A stretch of DNA of 64,000 nt from Verrucomicrobiia bacterium (GCA_035629175.1 DASPIL010000107.1:124001-188000); one strand, 5' to 3'; positions 8,906-18,016 are shown, counted from the stretch's first letter. Translations and numbers: made by a program. Notes: generated by a model not told the origin, from the letters alone.

Positions 8906-11815
8906 TCAACGTGGCGTGCGCAACTCGCGGATAAAGTGGCTCTCGCTCCGCAGCTCGTCGGCGCGCAGCCGCTTCGCAAAATTCCGCATGCCAGGATGCT
9001 TTTCGGCGTTGGTTTTGAACTGAACCTCCATGAACCCTGCCGCAATCAAACTGTTGTGAGCCGCGCGCATCAACAGAACGTAGACCCAGCTGTTTCGGTA
9101 TGCAGGGTCAATGGCCATCCACGGCGCCTGTGGAGTTCCGTTGGTGAGGATCATCAGCGTCGCGCCGACCACTCTGGAACCCTCCATCACAATCCACGAA
9201 TGGCGCTGTGAGAAAGTCTCTTCAAATTGCTCAATGGCGACGGACCCGCCCACCTCGCTCGCAATCAGGGAACGAACCGCGATCGCCGGCGCCTCAACAA
9301 GCGGTACGACTCGCGCCGCGCGGGGGATTTTTCCACTTCGCACGAGTTGTTGCTGAGCACGGTCAAACAGGCGTGCGCCGGCAGAAAGGTCTGTTTCATA
9401 CCACTGGTAAACATTCGACACGGAGAATCTGGCCTGCAGCAGCGCCGCGGCTTCCGCGGATCCCGCTTCAAATGCGCGCGCCGTGATGACGCGAGTCGCG
9501 CCGCATCGCTGCGCTTCGTCACACAGCTTCCGCAGCAGGATGATCAGGAGGTGATCGCCGGAAATTTCTCGTGTAAACGCCCATTCGACATACGCCTGTC
9601 CTCCGTCCGCAAACACCAGCGAACCACAGCCAGCCATGGGCATCGCGCGTCCCGTTTCAACAACTTCGATCAAGCTGTGCGACGGCTTGCGAATCGCGCC
9701 GGGCAACAGGGCGACAACGGCGGCTATGTCCCTCGGCTGCGCCGGACGCAGCACAACGCTGTCTGGCGATTCATCCGAATTCTCCGTGCCGGTCTGAAGA
9801 ACACGTTCAGCGGCTCGCGCCTTCATCTCACGATGCGTCTCCTGACTCAGTTTTCGCCTTCGCGCCCCTGCCAGCAACTGCTGCTTCATCAATGCTTGAA
9901 GCCGGAGAACATCTGCCTCGAATCCTTCCCGGGCTGAATACAGGTCGAGCAGAAACTTAATCGTGACCGGCCTGTGGGGATTGAACCTGAGACTTGTTTC
10001 CAGCGCTGAAATCGCCCCCTCCGGATTTCGCAATCGCACGAGGCAAATTCCCAGCACGAGGTGCGCTTCTGCGAGCGCGTATTCACGGCCCAGCGCCTCA
10101 AGGGCTGCTGCCGTGCCGTTCTCGTAATCTCCCACTTTAAGGCAGCATCGGGCTTTTCCCAACCATGCCACGGCACTGTCGGGCTCCAGTTCCACCGCGC
10201 GCTCGTAGCAGCGCATCGCCTCGACCGGCCGATCCAGCCGTTGATACACCAATCCCAACAGGTTGCAGAAGTCCGGTGACGCGTTTGCCAACGACACTTC
10301 GATTGCCAGCAGAAGGTTTAGCGCTTCCTTGAAGTGGCCGCGGGCATTGTGAATGGTGGCGAGAAGCATCTTCGCCCGCACATCGCGGGGAATCGCCGCG
10401 GCAATGTGTTGAACGATGGTTGAGCCTTCGTCGATCAGGCCAACGCGGAGATAGCACTCCGCCAGCATCAGCCCGAAATCGAAACGCAAAGGAAACGCTT
10501 GATAGATCTGTTCCAACAGCGGAACGGCTTTTCGCACCCGGCCGGAAAAAAGAAATACCATCGCAAGAGCCCAGTCGTTCTCTGCCTGCACAGCAGCGGC
10601 ATAAATGCTTCCTTTGAAAGCCGCTGGCGGAACTGAGGATTCTGAATCGGTGTCCTGTGATTCCGTTTCGCCAGCGCCGCGCTCATCAGGTGTGTCGGGG
10701 GTTTCAATGAAAACGGGTTGCCTTGGCATGTGAAAAATGCTCACGAGCGCCCGGCCATTCAAATCCCGCCCGATGGGCAACTCAGCCATCGTGAGAACAG
10801 TCGGAACAATGTCCAAAACGCCTGCCCCGTGCGCGAGGTTGTCCTGCCGGATTCCAGGGCCCTTGACGACCAGAATGCCCACGGGCCGGTGCTCCAGGGT
10901 TTGGGTTTGAACCTGCCCCGCACCATTCGAAAGCCGCAGCTTGCCTGATTGGTATCCACTGGCCGAGCACAGCACCACCGTGGCATCCGTGCCTGCCAAA
11001 TGAAGCAGCCGTCCCAATAGCAAGTCATGCAATCGATAAGCTCCGTCCACCACATCCCGATAAAACTGAAATTCCAACTCGCTGACCCGTTCCAGTCGGG
11101 GCGCGCGAAATCGCATGAACTCGCGCGAAATGTTGTTGAGGGTGGGATAAAACGCCGCCGTTAAATCCCAGGGTTCCGCTTCCATCAGGTGGGTCGTAAT
11201 TGCGTGGATGGTGAAGCACTCCGCAAGCATTCGCGCCAGTTGGATCAAATGCGGATCGCGTTCCTGGTCGATGTTTGCAAAATCCGGAACAAACAGCCGG
11301 ATTGTCGCGGCATCGATGTCTTGAGGTTGCACTGCGCATTGCGCGAGCGCGGCAGCATGGACGTCGGGGAAAACGCCTCGCGCCGGAAGCGATGGCGATA
11401 CATCACCCTCATGGAGGCGGCGAATGAATGCTTCCGAAACCGCGACGCCATTAATCTGTTCTGCAGGATGACTTGCAGGCCAGTTCACGACGTGGCATCG
11501 CCAACCCTGATCCGACAGGACGTTCCAGAGCGCTTTGACCCGCCTTGAACTGCTTGAGAACGGCTGGATCCGTTCGTCTGAGTCGACTTGGGAAACGCCG
11601 AGAATTCCGTGCTTGTCCGCCAGTCTGCCCGTTGCCAGCGAATTCCAAAGCAGCGGGGAAATGACTGGGCGCAAACTGGCGAGGTTTCCGGAAACGCCTG
11701 CCTCGACAAGTCGCAACAGGTTCGGAAGCGCGCCCGCTTCAAGAAGAGGCCGGATAATCTGCCAGTCAGCGGCATCCCATCCGACCAGCAGAATCCGTTT
11801 GTCCGGGCGACTCAT
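8906..11815 (-). CDS. Alkaline-phosphatase-superfamily phosphodiesterase fused to TPRs and two GNAT-like domains
   Basis: A 969-residue cytoplasmic protein without a signal peptide. Residues 1-~370 are a type I phosphodiesterase / nucleotide pyrophosphatase-like domain: it opens with LLVGWDAADW (metal-ligand Asp), has SPLLWNSLATG around the nucleophile position, YRDVVDGAYRL, and EHRPVGILVVKGPGI before DIVPTVLTMAELP. The usual SDHG metal-binding motif is replaced by CSASG, so the domain may be catalytically dead. Residues ~405-650 are tetratricopeptide repeats (for example SPDFCNLLGLVYQRLDRPVE). From ~690 the protein has two acetyltransferase-like segments: VVLRPAQPRDIAAVVALLP, and a second ending GFMEVQFKTNAEKHPGMRNF. 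The function is unknown; the TPRs suggest a scaffold. ATG at 11815 has no clear Shine-Dalgarno. Confidence 0.75.
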   Translation of the reverse strand: MSRPDKRILLVGWDAADWQIIRPLLEAGALPNLLRLVEAGVSGNLASLRPVISPLLWNSLATGRLADKHGILGVSQVDSDERIQPFSSSSRRVKALWNVLSDQGWRCHVVNWPASHPAEQINGVAVSEAFIRRLHEGDVSPSLPARGVFPDVHAAALAQCAVQPQDIDAATIRLFVPDFANIDQERDPHLIQLARMLAECFTIHAITTHLMEAEPWDLTAAFYPTLNNISREFMRFRAPRLERVSELEFQFYRDVVDGAYRLHDLLLGRLLHLAGTDATVVLCSASGYQSGKLRLSNGAGQVQTQTLEHRPVGILVVKGPGIRQDNLAHGAGVLDIVPTVLTMAELPIGRDLNGRALVSIFHMPRQPVFIETPDTPDERGAGETESQDTDSESSVPPAAFKGSIYAAAVQAENDWALAMVFLFSGRVRKAVPLLEQIYQAFPLRFDFGLMLAECYLRVGLIDEGSTIVQHIAAAIPRDVRAKMLLATIHNARGHFKEALNLLLAIEVSLANASPDFCNLLGLVYQRLDRPVEAMRCYERAVELEPDSAVAWLGKARCCLKVGDYENGTAAALEALGREYALAEAHLVLGICLVRLRNPEGAISALETSLRFNPHRPVTIKFLLDLYSAREGFEADVLRLQALMKQQLLAGARRRKLSQETHREMKARAAERVLQTGTENSDESPDSVVLRPAQPRDIAAVVALLPGAIRKPSHSLIEVVETGRAMPMAGCGSLVFADGGQAYVEWAFTREISGDHLLIILLRKLCDEAQRCGATRVITARAFEAGSAEAAALLQARFSVSNVYQWYETDLSAGARLFDRAQQQLVRSGKIPRAARVVPLVEAPAIAVRSLIASEVGGSVAIEQFEETFSQRHSWIVMEGSRVVGATLMILTNGTPQAPWMAIDPAYRNSWVYVLLMRAAHNSLIAAGFMEVQFKTNAEKHPGMRNFAKRLRADELRSESHFIRELRTPR

Positions 11816-11876
11816 GAGGAGCGTTCCGAAGCGCCAGCCGGATTGAAGTTCCCGTTCGGGTTAACGCAACGGACTT

Positions 11877-12533
11877 CTACCGCGAACTCGCGCGGCGTCG
11901 CAGTGCCGCAACGCCCGCAGCACCCAGGGCCAGCAGGGCAAACTGGGAAGGCTCGGGAACGGCTCCGGCCGTGATGGCTCCGCCGGAAGTTTCGTAAGCA
12001 AAGCCATGGAGCGTAACGGACTGGTAACTATTCAGCGTGATGTCCGCCCATCCGTAATTCGTCGTCCCACCGTTGTTGAATCGCAGCCCGAGATAGGCGC
12101 GCTGTCCCGCGGTCCAGGGCCCCTGGTCCGGAGTGCCGGCGGCGGGTTTGTTGCCGTCCAGGATCGATGACGCCTGTGCCGGATCGACTGTTTCCGCCGG
12201 ACCGATCAACGCGCCGAGTGACAGGGGCGTCGGGTCCGTCAAAGCCCCACCCAGGCCAACGATCTGCGCGTTGTCCTGATCCAGCGCGTCCCCGTCGTCC
12301 TTAAGCTGGTTATCGAACCGGGCCTGGGCGTTCGCGACTTCGGCATTCGCGGCAACATCCCCCGCGAGATTGAAGCTAAGGATCACGCCGTTGCTCTGTG
12401 TTCCGGTAACATCCAGAACATCACGATGCACAATGTCGGCATTCGTGCCGTGCACGGCAGCCGCCAAAGCTGTGGATCCCAAAACGTAACTTTTCAGCCG
12501 GCCGGAAAGATTCTTCATTGTCATGGTCTGCAT
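11877..12533 (-). CDS. PEP-CTERM sorting-domain protein
   Basis: A 218-residue secreted protein. Its C terminus, VPEPSQFALLALGAAGVAALRRR, contains the Val-Pro-Glu-Pro motif, a hydrophobic helix and an arginine cluster that define PEP-CTERM proteins, which exosortases cleave and place at the surface or in the exopolysaccharide matrix. The N terminus has a signal-like segment (LGSTALAAAVHGTNA). The mid-section YLGLRFNNGGTTNYGWADI is typical of small PEP-CTERM beta-sandwich proteins of unknown ligand. Three Met codons occur in the first six residues; ATG 12533 is taken, but 12524 or 12518 is possible. No exosortase gene lies in the window. Confidence 0.85.
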   Translation of the reverse strand: MQTMTMKNLSGRLKSYVLGSTALAAAVHGTNADIVHRDVLDVTGTQSNGVILSFNLAGDVAANAEVANAQARFDNQLKDDGDALDQDNAQIVGLGGALTDPTPLSLGALIGPAETVDPAQASSILDGNKPAAGTPDQGPWTAGQRAYLGLRFNNGGTTNYGWADITLNSYQSVTLHGFAYETSGGAITAGAVPEPSQFALLALGAAGVAALRRRASSR

Positions 12534-12730
12534 TTAAAGTCGTCCGAAGCCCCTAGGGCTCGGAAGTACCTGGTGGCAACGTTTGACTACAAGCATTCCA
12601 GTGCAGCAGCAAGGCAAATGTGCCGCCCGCGCGCAGGTTGGGGCGCGGTTAAGAATGGGTGAGATACGCGCTCTTCGGTTCCCGTGATCGACAACTCGCG
12701 GCCGCAACCAAGCGGGAATGGAACAACGGC

Positions 12731-12898
12731 GTTTACGCTAATTTTCGCGAATTGAAGAGGGGAACTTTAACCACGAATCACACGAAGCACACGAAAACAG
12801 GGCAGCGGAAACCAAATCAAACGACGGATGGACATTGATTGGGAAACCGCCTTCTCTGCCTTTTCTCTGCTACCTCTGCGAGCCCCTGTTAAACGTCG
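12731..12898 (+). repeat. Dispersed intergenic repeat, copy B (composite)
   Basis: The copy begins GTTTACGCTAATTTTCGCG, continues with AATTGAAGAGGGGAAC, then TTTAACCACGAATCACACG (12766), and after ~65 unrelated bases carries the second half, TTTTCTCTGCTACCTCTGCG followed by AGCCCCTGTTAAACGTC (12861-12898). Both halves recur in the same order near 15132 and 26271. Confidence 0.7.
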
Positions 12899-13077
12899 TC
12901 TCTCGTCTCCTGCGGCGGAGAGTTACGCGAATTGCCGAAAAAAAGATGTGTTTAACCTGCCGGCAGGAAATCGAGAACAGTGTCAAGATGCGCCTATGCC
13001 AGAGCGGGAGGGCGGGATCGTTGACGGGCGTCTTGGTTCTCAAAGCGCGTCGGGGGGAACAACCGGAGGGGAAACGG

Positions 13078-13225
13078 GTTTACGCGAATTGCGCGAACTA
13101 TCGCGAATTGAAGAGGAAGTTTAACCAGGGATGAACACCGATCTGAGGAAAAATGCTGAAACGCTAAAAAGCTGAAAGCTGAAATCCGTTCGACCTCTTC
13201 TTCGCGACCTTCGCGTGAGGTTATT
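13078..13225 (+). repeat. Dispersed intergenic repeat, copy C
   Basis: GTTTACGCGAATTGCGCG, then TATCGCGAATTGAAGAGG and TTTAACCAGGGATGAACACC, repeats the opening of copy B 350 bases away. The second half is replaced by CTCTTCTTCGCGACCTTCGC (13195-13214), which resembles the end of copy E and a fragment near 8823. Confidence 0.6.
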
Positions 13226-13434
13226 TGTTTGGCCAGATCGGCAACGGAACGACGAACAGGCTTCGTCGAGGCGGAAAAGCCTGAGATTAATCCAAGACGT
13301 TTAGGTGGAATGGACGTGCCCCGGAATTTTTGTGGCGCCTTTGCCAGTCGATCTAGGGCGGAGATGCGTCGCCGCGGCGGTTGTACATAAAACTACTGGA
13401 AAGCGCGAACCGTCCGAGAAGAGATGCAGCATTG

Positions 13435-14013
13435 ATGAAGAGCACCGTCGAAACAACACTTGCCTGCAGGAGGGTTCACTGGGGGATCTTTGTTCTACCA
13501 ATCCTGCCGCTGGGTGCAACGATTCTCGCCATTGTCCCTGCAATGCTTGTTGTGAACCTGTTCAAGAACATGCTTCGCCCGATCGGTTCTGAAATAGCGA
13601 TTCCCTACATAAGCCACATCATCGCGTTGCTGGCGCTACCGGGAGTTACGGTCTGCATCGCGTTGTTGGTAATCGTCTTCATTGCGTATAACCGCTCAAG
13701 TGTCACGTTGACAGACCGCCGGCTCCATTATCGTATAGGTTTGGTATCATGCACGTCCGGTGAATTGCCTCTCTCGAACGTGGATGCGATCTTCCTTTCA
13801 GATTCCCTGCTGGGTCGGTTGCTCGGGTATGGGACCATCACCGTCACGACCGTCGGAGGCTTGATTATTCCGTTTTATTACGTGCCGGACATCGTCGAGT
13901 TTCACAGGATCCTTCAAAAGGCCATCGACAACTCGAGACATCTGTCGCAACCGGAAAGCAAACCAGCGCAGGCGTCCGCCCCCGACGCCGCTCGCTATAT
14001 GCCGAAGGCTTGA
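13435..14013 (+). CDS. Membrane protein with a bacterial PH-like (bPH2) domain
   Basis: A 192-residue protein with two hydrophobic helices (VLPILPLGATILAIVPAML and the stretch ending LALPGVTVCIALLVIVF) followed by a bPH2/YdbS-type domain: SVTLTDRRLHYRIGLVSC and then LLGRLLGYGTITVTTVGG, the characteristic RLLGYGT turn. Such proteins are inner-membrane proteins of uncertain function. The frame extends back to a TTG at 13381, but ATG 13435 is preceded by AGAGA and puts the first membrane helix in a normal place. The last ~25 residues are polar and Ala/Pro-rich. No functional partner is visible nearby. Confidence 0.7.
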   Translation: MKSTVETTLACRRVHWGIFVLPILPLGATILAIVPAMLVVNLFKNMLRPIGSEIAIPYISHIIALLALPGVTVCIALLVIVFIAYNRSSVTLTDRRLHYRIGLVSCTSGELPLSNVDAIFLSDSLLGRLLGYGTITVTTVGGLIIPFYYVPDIVEFHRILQKAIDNSRHLSQPESKPAQASAPDAARYMPKA

Positions 14014-14302
14014 CCGAAACAGCTCCGCCACGCGGTGTAGCGAGAACACACGGCAACACGTTCGACGAAAACGGCAACTCGCAACACCTGCGAATCCGAC
14101 TCGAGCCATTGGGCCCCGGTTGCTAGCCAATTGTGATGGACGCAGCTGAGGAGGAAAAACCTCCGGGTCGTCGGCGAGTTTGGCGCTGTGGTTGGCGCTT
14201 ATTCCGCCTGAGCTAAATACGATTGCGATCCTAATCGAACCTGGATTCCCCTATATCGATCAGGAGCTCTGACTAAGAATCTAGATTCCGACACATTCGC
14301 CG

Positions 14303-14330
14303 TTGACGGACCTGGATGCAAAAGTAAGCT
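14303..14330 (+). promoter_or_regulatory. Candidate promoter of the toxin-antitoxin pair
   Basis: TTGACG (14303-14308), a 16-base spacer and TAAGCT (14325-14330) lie so that the -10 ends six bases before the antitoxin ATG, predicting a leaderless message. The rest of the 323-base gap 14014-14336 shows only a small GGAGG/CCTCC hairpin near 14150. Confidence 0.45.
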
Positions 14331-14336
14331 TCGAAT

Positions 14337-14612
14337 ATGAGCGCTGCAATCAAGACCGGGGCTGTTTGGTTCACAACGAAAGGTCAGGTGGTTATTCCCG
14401 CATGGCTGCGCAAGCAATTTCACATCGAGGACGGCACGAAAGCCGTGGTGCAAGCGACGCCAGAGGGAATTTTGCTGAAGCCGATAACCGCGGCGCTCAT
14501 CAAGCAAGGCAGGGGCATCCTTAAACGCAAGCCAACTGACAAGCCATTCGCCGAAGATTGGGCGGAGCACAAGAAGCGAGAACGGGACATCGAGGAGCGC
14601 CATGCCCGGTAA
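14337..14612 (+). CDS. AbrB/SpoVT-type antitoxin of a VapBC-like pair
   Basis: A 91-residue protein whose first half is a SpoVT-AbrB swapped-hairpin DNA-binding domain: AVWFTTKGQVVIPAWLRKQ followed by an acidic turn and VVQATPEGILLKPI. The charged C-terminal tail (KRKPTDKPFAEDWAEHKKR) is what such antitoxins use to wrap and block the toxin. It overlaps the PIN-domain gene by 11 bases, the normal arrangement for a co-translated antitoxin-toxin pair. It is expected to repress its own promoter, which abuts the start codon. Confidence 0.85.
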   Translation: MSAAIKTGAVWFTTKGQVVIPAWLRKQFHIEDGTKAVVQATPEGILLKPITAALIKQGRGILKRKPTDKPFAEDWAEHKKRERDIEERHAR

Positions 14613-15003
14613 GGTGCTCGACAGTTTTGCGCTCATCGCCTACTTCCGCGACGAACCGGGCGCCGAGACGATGGAAAATCTACTCGTGGCCGCGGGCAAG
14701 AAGGATACGCCGCTTCACATGACCGATGTGAATTATGCTGAGGTCAAATACTCCATTGTGAAGAAGGACGGCGCAGCAGCTTGGGAGGAGGCCGCAAAGG
14801 TCCTTGAGGGCCTGCCGATCGACTTTCACTCCACGACCCGCGCGATGGCTGACAATGCAGCCGATTTCAAAGCGCGATTTAAAATCAGCCTCGCCGACGC
14901 GTTCGCCGCCGCGCTCGCGAAAGAAAAGAAAGCCGAACTCGTCACCGGTGACTCGGAATTCAAGACGCTGGAAAAGGAAATCAAAATCAACTGGCTGAAA
15001 TAA
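14602..15003 (+). CDS. PIN-domain ribonuclease toxin (VapC-like)
   Basis: A 133-residue PIN-domain protein, a metal-dependent RNase that inhibits growth when its antitoxin is degraded. The acidic residues expected of the active site are present: Asp7 (VLDSFALIAYF), Glu47 (NYAEVKY), Asp99 (SLADAFAAALA) and Asp117 (LVTGDSEFK). It starts inside the antitoxin gene. The pair looks intact. Which RNA it cuts cannot be predicted. Confidence 0.88.
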   Translation: MPGKVLDSFALIAYFRDEPGAETMENLLVAAGKKDTPLHMTDVNYAEVKYSIVKKDGAAAWEEAAKVLEGLPIDFHSTTRAMADNAADFKARFKISLADAFAAALAKEKKAELVTGDSEFKTLEKEIKINWLK

Positions 15004-15131
15004 AGATGCGCCCACAAGCCTTGCGATCAGGATTCCCGTTCGCGTTCGTCCAATATTCCATGCCGGGCAGGAGGAAATGTCGTTCGATCGTCAGACCCTG
15101 CAACCGCGAGAACGGCATCGATGCGAAGTGG

Positions 15132-15240
15132 TTTAACCACGGATGATCGCGGATTCGGAAATAGCTTCCTGGGTCTTTTCTCTGCTACCTCTGCGTGCTC
15201 CTATTAAACGTCTTTTCTTAGCGCCCTGGGTGGCATTCGC
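15132..15240 (+). repeat. Dispersed intergenic repeat, copy D (composite)
   Basis: TTTAACCACGGATGATCGCG (15132) is followed after ~20 bases by TTTTCTCTGCTACCTCTGCG, TGCTCCTATTAAACGTC and TTTTCTTAGCGCCCTGGG. Both half-elements are in the same order and orientation as in copies B and E. It sits in the 304-base gap between the convergent PIN toxin and propeller genes; nothing else is seen there. Confidence 0.75.
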
Positions 15241-15307
15241 TGTGAGGCAACACTTGTCACTCCTGGCTATTTTGTTGGCTGGTGTTGATTCCGGTTGACT
15301 GCGAACA

Positions 15308-16888
15308 CTACTTTCGCAAGCGAAAGAACTGGAGACCGGAAGTGGCATTCGTACTGAATACCATCTTTCCATTCACAAAGCTGACATTGGGAACAGAAGT
15401 CCAGCCGCCCCCCGAAAGATCCGTCGCTTCCAACCCGAAACCCACTCCCTCAACGGCCGGCCACGAGAGCACCAAATCTGACCCGTCCCTTGTCACCTCC
15501 AGCTTCGGCCCGGCGGCAATCCAGCCGACGAACAGGTCCGCCGGCCCGTTGTTCGTCAATCCGCGCGTTTCCAATGAAAAAGTTCCCGTGAAACTGCCGC
15601 CGACAAATGTCAGGATGGGCATGCCATTAAACGGATGATAGGTGTTCCCCAGCGCGAACGCCTCAGACGTGCCGCTACCCAACTGAGCCGCATCCGCCCG
15701 GAGTTCTCCAGAAGGATCAAGACAAACCAATGCCGCCACTGGATTCGTCACTTCGCCGTTCGGGCCGGGCGACGCAAACCGCCCCGCAATCCAGCAGTTC
15801 GTTCGCGAATCAAAAGCAATGTCATTCGCCGCATCTTTCCCTTGCCCAGGCAATTGCCGGGCCCATGCCAGATCGCCATCGCTGTCGTACTTCGCCACAA
15901 AAATGGTCGAACTGTTCGCATTGGAAAGTGTGACAGAACCGAAGTGGATCACATTGCTGAAGGATCCCGCCGTAAAAAGATTGCCACCCGCATCGATCTT
16001 GATCTTGTTGCCCAATACCATGTCGCCTCTCACCCACTGCACCATTCCCGCAGAGTTATACTTCACCAGAACGTTGGACGTGGTCTGGCTCGCCGGAGAA
16101 ATCCCGTCAAAGGACGTCTCGCCCAATGAACTTGCGGCCACATAGCAGTTGTTCGCCGCGTCGAGCGTGAGCGCAAAGGTCGAAGCAAACGTCCCTTGCC
16201 GAACCCAGGCGACATTTCCCTGTGGATCAAGCTTCACCGTGAAACAGTTTGGTTCCGTTCCAATCTTCGTGAGCGTGGAATCGCCGAAGGTAAAACTTGC
16301 CGATTCAAAGGTTCCTGCGAGATAAAACGCTCCGCCTCCAAAAGACCGTTCTGCGCCGATGTCAGCGAAGGATTCCTTTGCGCTTCCACCTGCGCGCTGG
16401 AGCCACGCGACATTTCCAAGCGTATCGATTCCCGCCACGAAAATATCTGCATCCCCGGCATTGGTCACGGCCGCAGAACCGTATCCGAGGCTGCTTCCCG
16501 AGAAGCTTCCGGCGACCGCGTTCATTCCATTTGGCAGCGCGGCGTGCCGGGCTTCGACTATTGGTTGTTCGATCGTTGGAGCGACGGACCACAATGGTGC
16601 GTCCGAGGACTGATAGCGGAACTTGGTGAGAAAGACGTTTGTGACACCTTCTGTGGTGCTCAGACTGTGGGTGCCAATGGTTGTGTTCATGGCGAAACGT
16701 CCAAGAACGAAGATGTTCGTGTTGAAATCAGTCGCCAGGCTGATCCCAGAAACAGGCGCCGTGCTGCCGGCGCGCGTGAGCCACTGTGCATGGACGCCCT
16801 GGGCGACGGCTGGCTGCTGGCTGCCAAACTGCAGGGCGGTGAATACTGTCATGGTGGCCGTGAACAATGGAAAATCTTGAATCCTCAT
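15308..16888 (-). CDS. Secreted SBBP-like beta-propeller protein
   Basis: A 526-residue exported protein. ATG 16888 is chosen over the upstream TTG at 16930 because AGAAGG lies seven bases before it and a signal peptide (MTVFTALQFGSQQPAVAQG) follows. The body consists of repeats of ~45-60 residues of the form 'D..GNVAWLQRAGG', 'DPQGNVAWVRQG', 'NSAGMVQWVRGD' and 'DSDGDLAWARQLPG', which are SBBP/propeller blades. The final ~75 residues (LVLSWPAVEGVGFGLEAT to QFFRLRK) form a separate beta domain also found, in diverged form, at the end of the 1803-residue LTD protein. No enzyme motif is seen; a surface or binding role is likely. Confidence 0.75.
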   Translation of the reverse strand: MRIQDFPLFTATMTVFTALQFGSQQPAVAQGVHAQWLTRAGSTAPVSGISLATDFNTNIFVLGRFAMNTTIGTHSLSTTEGVTNVFLTKFRYQSSDAPLWSVAPTIEQPIVEARHAALPNGMNAVAGSFSGSSLGYGSAAVTNAGDADIFVAGIDTLGNVAWLQRAGGSAKESFADIGAERSFGGGAFYLAGTFESASFTFGDSTLTKIGTEPNCFTVKLDPQGNVAWVRQGTFASTFALTLDAANNCYVAASSLGETSFDGISPASQTTSNVLVKYNSAGMVQWVRGDMVLGNKIKIDAGGNLFTAGSFSNVIHFGSVTLSNANSSTIFVAKYDSDGDLAWARQLPGQGKDAANDIAFDSRTNCWIAGRFASPGPNGEVTNPVAALVCLDPSGELRADAAQLGSGTSEAFALGNTYHPFNGMPILTFVGGSFTGTFSLETRGLTNNGPADLFVGWIAAGPKLEVTRDGSDLVLSWPAVEGVGFGLEATDLSGGGWTSVPNVSFVNGKMVFSTNATSGLQFFRLRK

Positions 16889-16963
16889 TGCCAACCTTCT
16901 ACCGAACCAAGCTTCGCGCTGCAACTTCAATTGGTGGTTGCAAAGAACGCTGAAGCAGCCTCT

Positions 16964-18016
16964 TCAGGCCCGGAAACACGGCCGTAACCGCTCGTCGTTC
17001 CGGAGAATTGTCTCGACCTCGGCGACACAATCGCGTTCGGACAAAATTGTGTAAAAGTTGGGTTTGATCGATGGCGCAAGCCGAACCGCCTCAAGCCATT
17101 CGGAACGCGAGAAAGGCGCCGCGGCGATCGCACGCCAAAATCCCGTCGCATCGAACAGGTGCGTAATTGTTTCCGTGTGGCGTCCCTGCAAACGGCTCGC
17201 GATGTAGCTTGCAATGCCCACCTGCAGTCCGTGCAAAGCCGGATGCGCGCTTACTCGGTCCAACGCATGCGAAATCAAATGCTCGCTTCCGCTCGCGGGA
17301 CGCGACGAGCTGCAAATAGCCATGGCGATGCCATTCAACATCAACGCCGTTCCCAGCAGCGAAACGCCTTCCAAATCGCGAATTGGCCGCGCAATGAACT
17401 GAAACACGCTCGCATCGGATAACAGCGCGGCGAAATCATCGAGCGCAGTTGCGCGCGCGTGGAAGGCCAGTTTCCAATCGGTTACCGCCGTGAATTTTGC
17501 GACCAGGTCGCCCACCCCCGATTGCCACAAGACTTCCGGCGCGTTCAGGCAAACCTCAGTGTCGAGCACCACGCCAAATGGCATGGCGGACGGAAGCGAT
17601 CGGCGCTGCCCTTCGACAGTCAAACTCGATTGCGGGCTGCAGAACCCATCGTTCGAAAGTGACGTCGGCGTCGCGATGTAATAAATGCGCGCCAGGAACG
17701 ACACATATTTCGCGACGTCGAGCGCCTTGCCGCCGCCGAACCCGACGATCGCATCAACGCCTGTGGGTAATCGTTTAAACAGCGCTTCGGCTTGCTCAAA
17801 GCTGGGGCTGCTGACCGGGACCACCTCGGCGGCCTCGACGTGCTCGCGCTGAAATCCCGCGCAGAGCCGGTGCAGGAGATCAGGATTCAGATCCTGGCTG
17901 TGAAGGACGAGAACGCGCTGGAAGTTGTGGCGTCGCGCGTAAATCCCCAGGCGATCAAGCGCCCCGCGCTTTAATCGGACGAGCGAGGGAATCGCAACTT
18001 GCTTGTGCGTTAACAT
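16964..18016 (-). CDS. sn-Glycerol-1-phosphate dehydrogenase-like enzyme (AraM/EgsA family)
   Basis: A 350-residue NAD(P)-dependent dehydrogenase of the iron-containing alcohol dehydrogenase / dehydroquinate synthase fold, closest in motifs to bacterial glycerol-1-phosphate dehydrogenases that reduce dihydroxyacetone phosphate. It has the nucleotide loop GFGGGKALDVAKY (92-104) and the metal ligands Asp170 (SGVGDLVAKFTA), His246 (GSEHLISH) and His262 (ALHGLQVG). ATG 18016 is chosen because the longer open frame (to 18400) only adds residues that read antisense to the next gene. Its start overlaps the HAD phosphatase stop by seven bases, so the two are probably translationally coupled. Metal type and true substrate are unproven. 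Confidence 0.8.
   Translation of the reverse strand: MLTHKQVAIPSLVRLKRGALDRLGIYARRHNFQRVLVLHSQDLNPDLLHRLCAGFQREHVEAAEVVPVSSPSFEQAEALFKRLPTGVDAIVGFGGGKALDVAKYVSFLARIYYIATPTSLSNDGFCSPQSSLTVEGQRRSLPSAMPFGVVLDTEVCLNAPEVLWQSGVGDLVAKFTAVTDWKLAFHARATALDDFAALLSDASVFQFIARPIRDLEGVSLLGTALMLNGIAMAICSSSRPASGSEHLISHALDRVSAHPALHGLQVGIASYIASRLQGRHTETITHLFDATGFWRAIAAAPFSRSEWLEAVRLAPSIKPNFYTILSERDCVAEVETILRNDERLRPCFRA

Larger units (their letters stand above)
12534..13434. other. Gene-free 900-base spacer built largely of repeats
   Basis: No convincing coding region is seen. The stretch contains two repeat copies (12731-12898 and 13078-13225) that share the run GCGAATTGAAGAGG just before the TTTAACCA motif. 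Between 13150 and 13185 the text AAATGCTGAAACGC followed by AAAAAGCTGAAAGCTGAAAT is a short imperfect direct repeat. The spacer separates the divergent PEP-CTERM and PH-domain genes. Confidence 0.6.

Noticed and set aside
12828-13134. Two ~100-residue overlapping frames in the repeat-rich spacer
   Set aside because: They run through repeat copies B and C, lack a Shine-Dalgarno and look random; repeats explain the sequence better.
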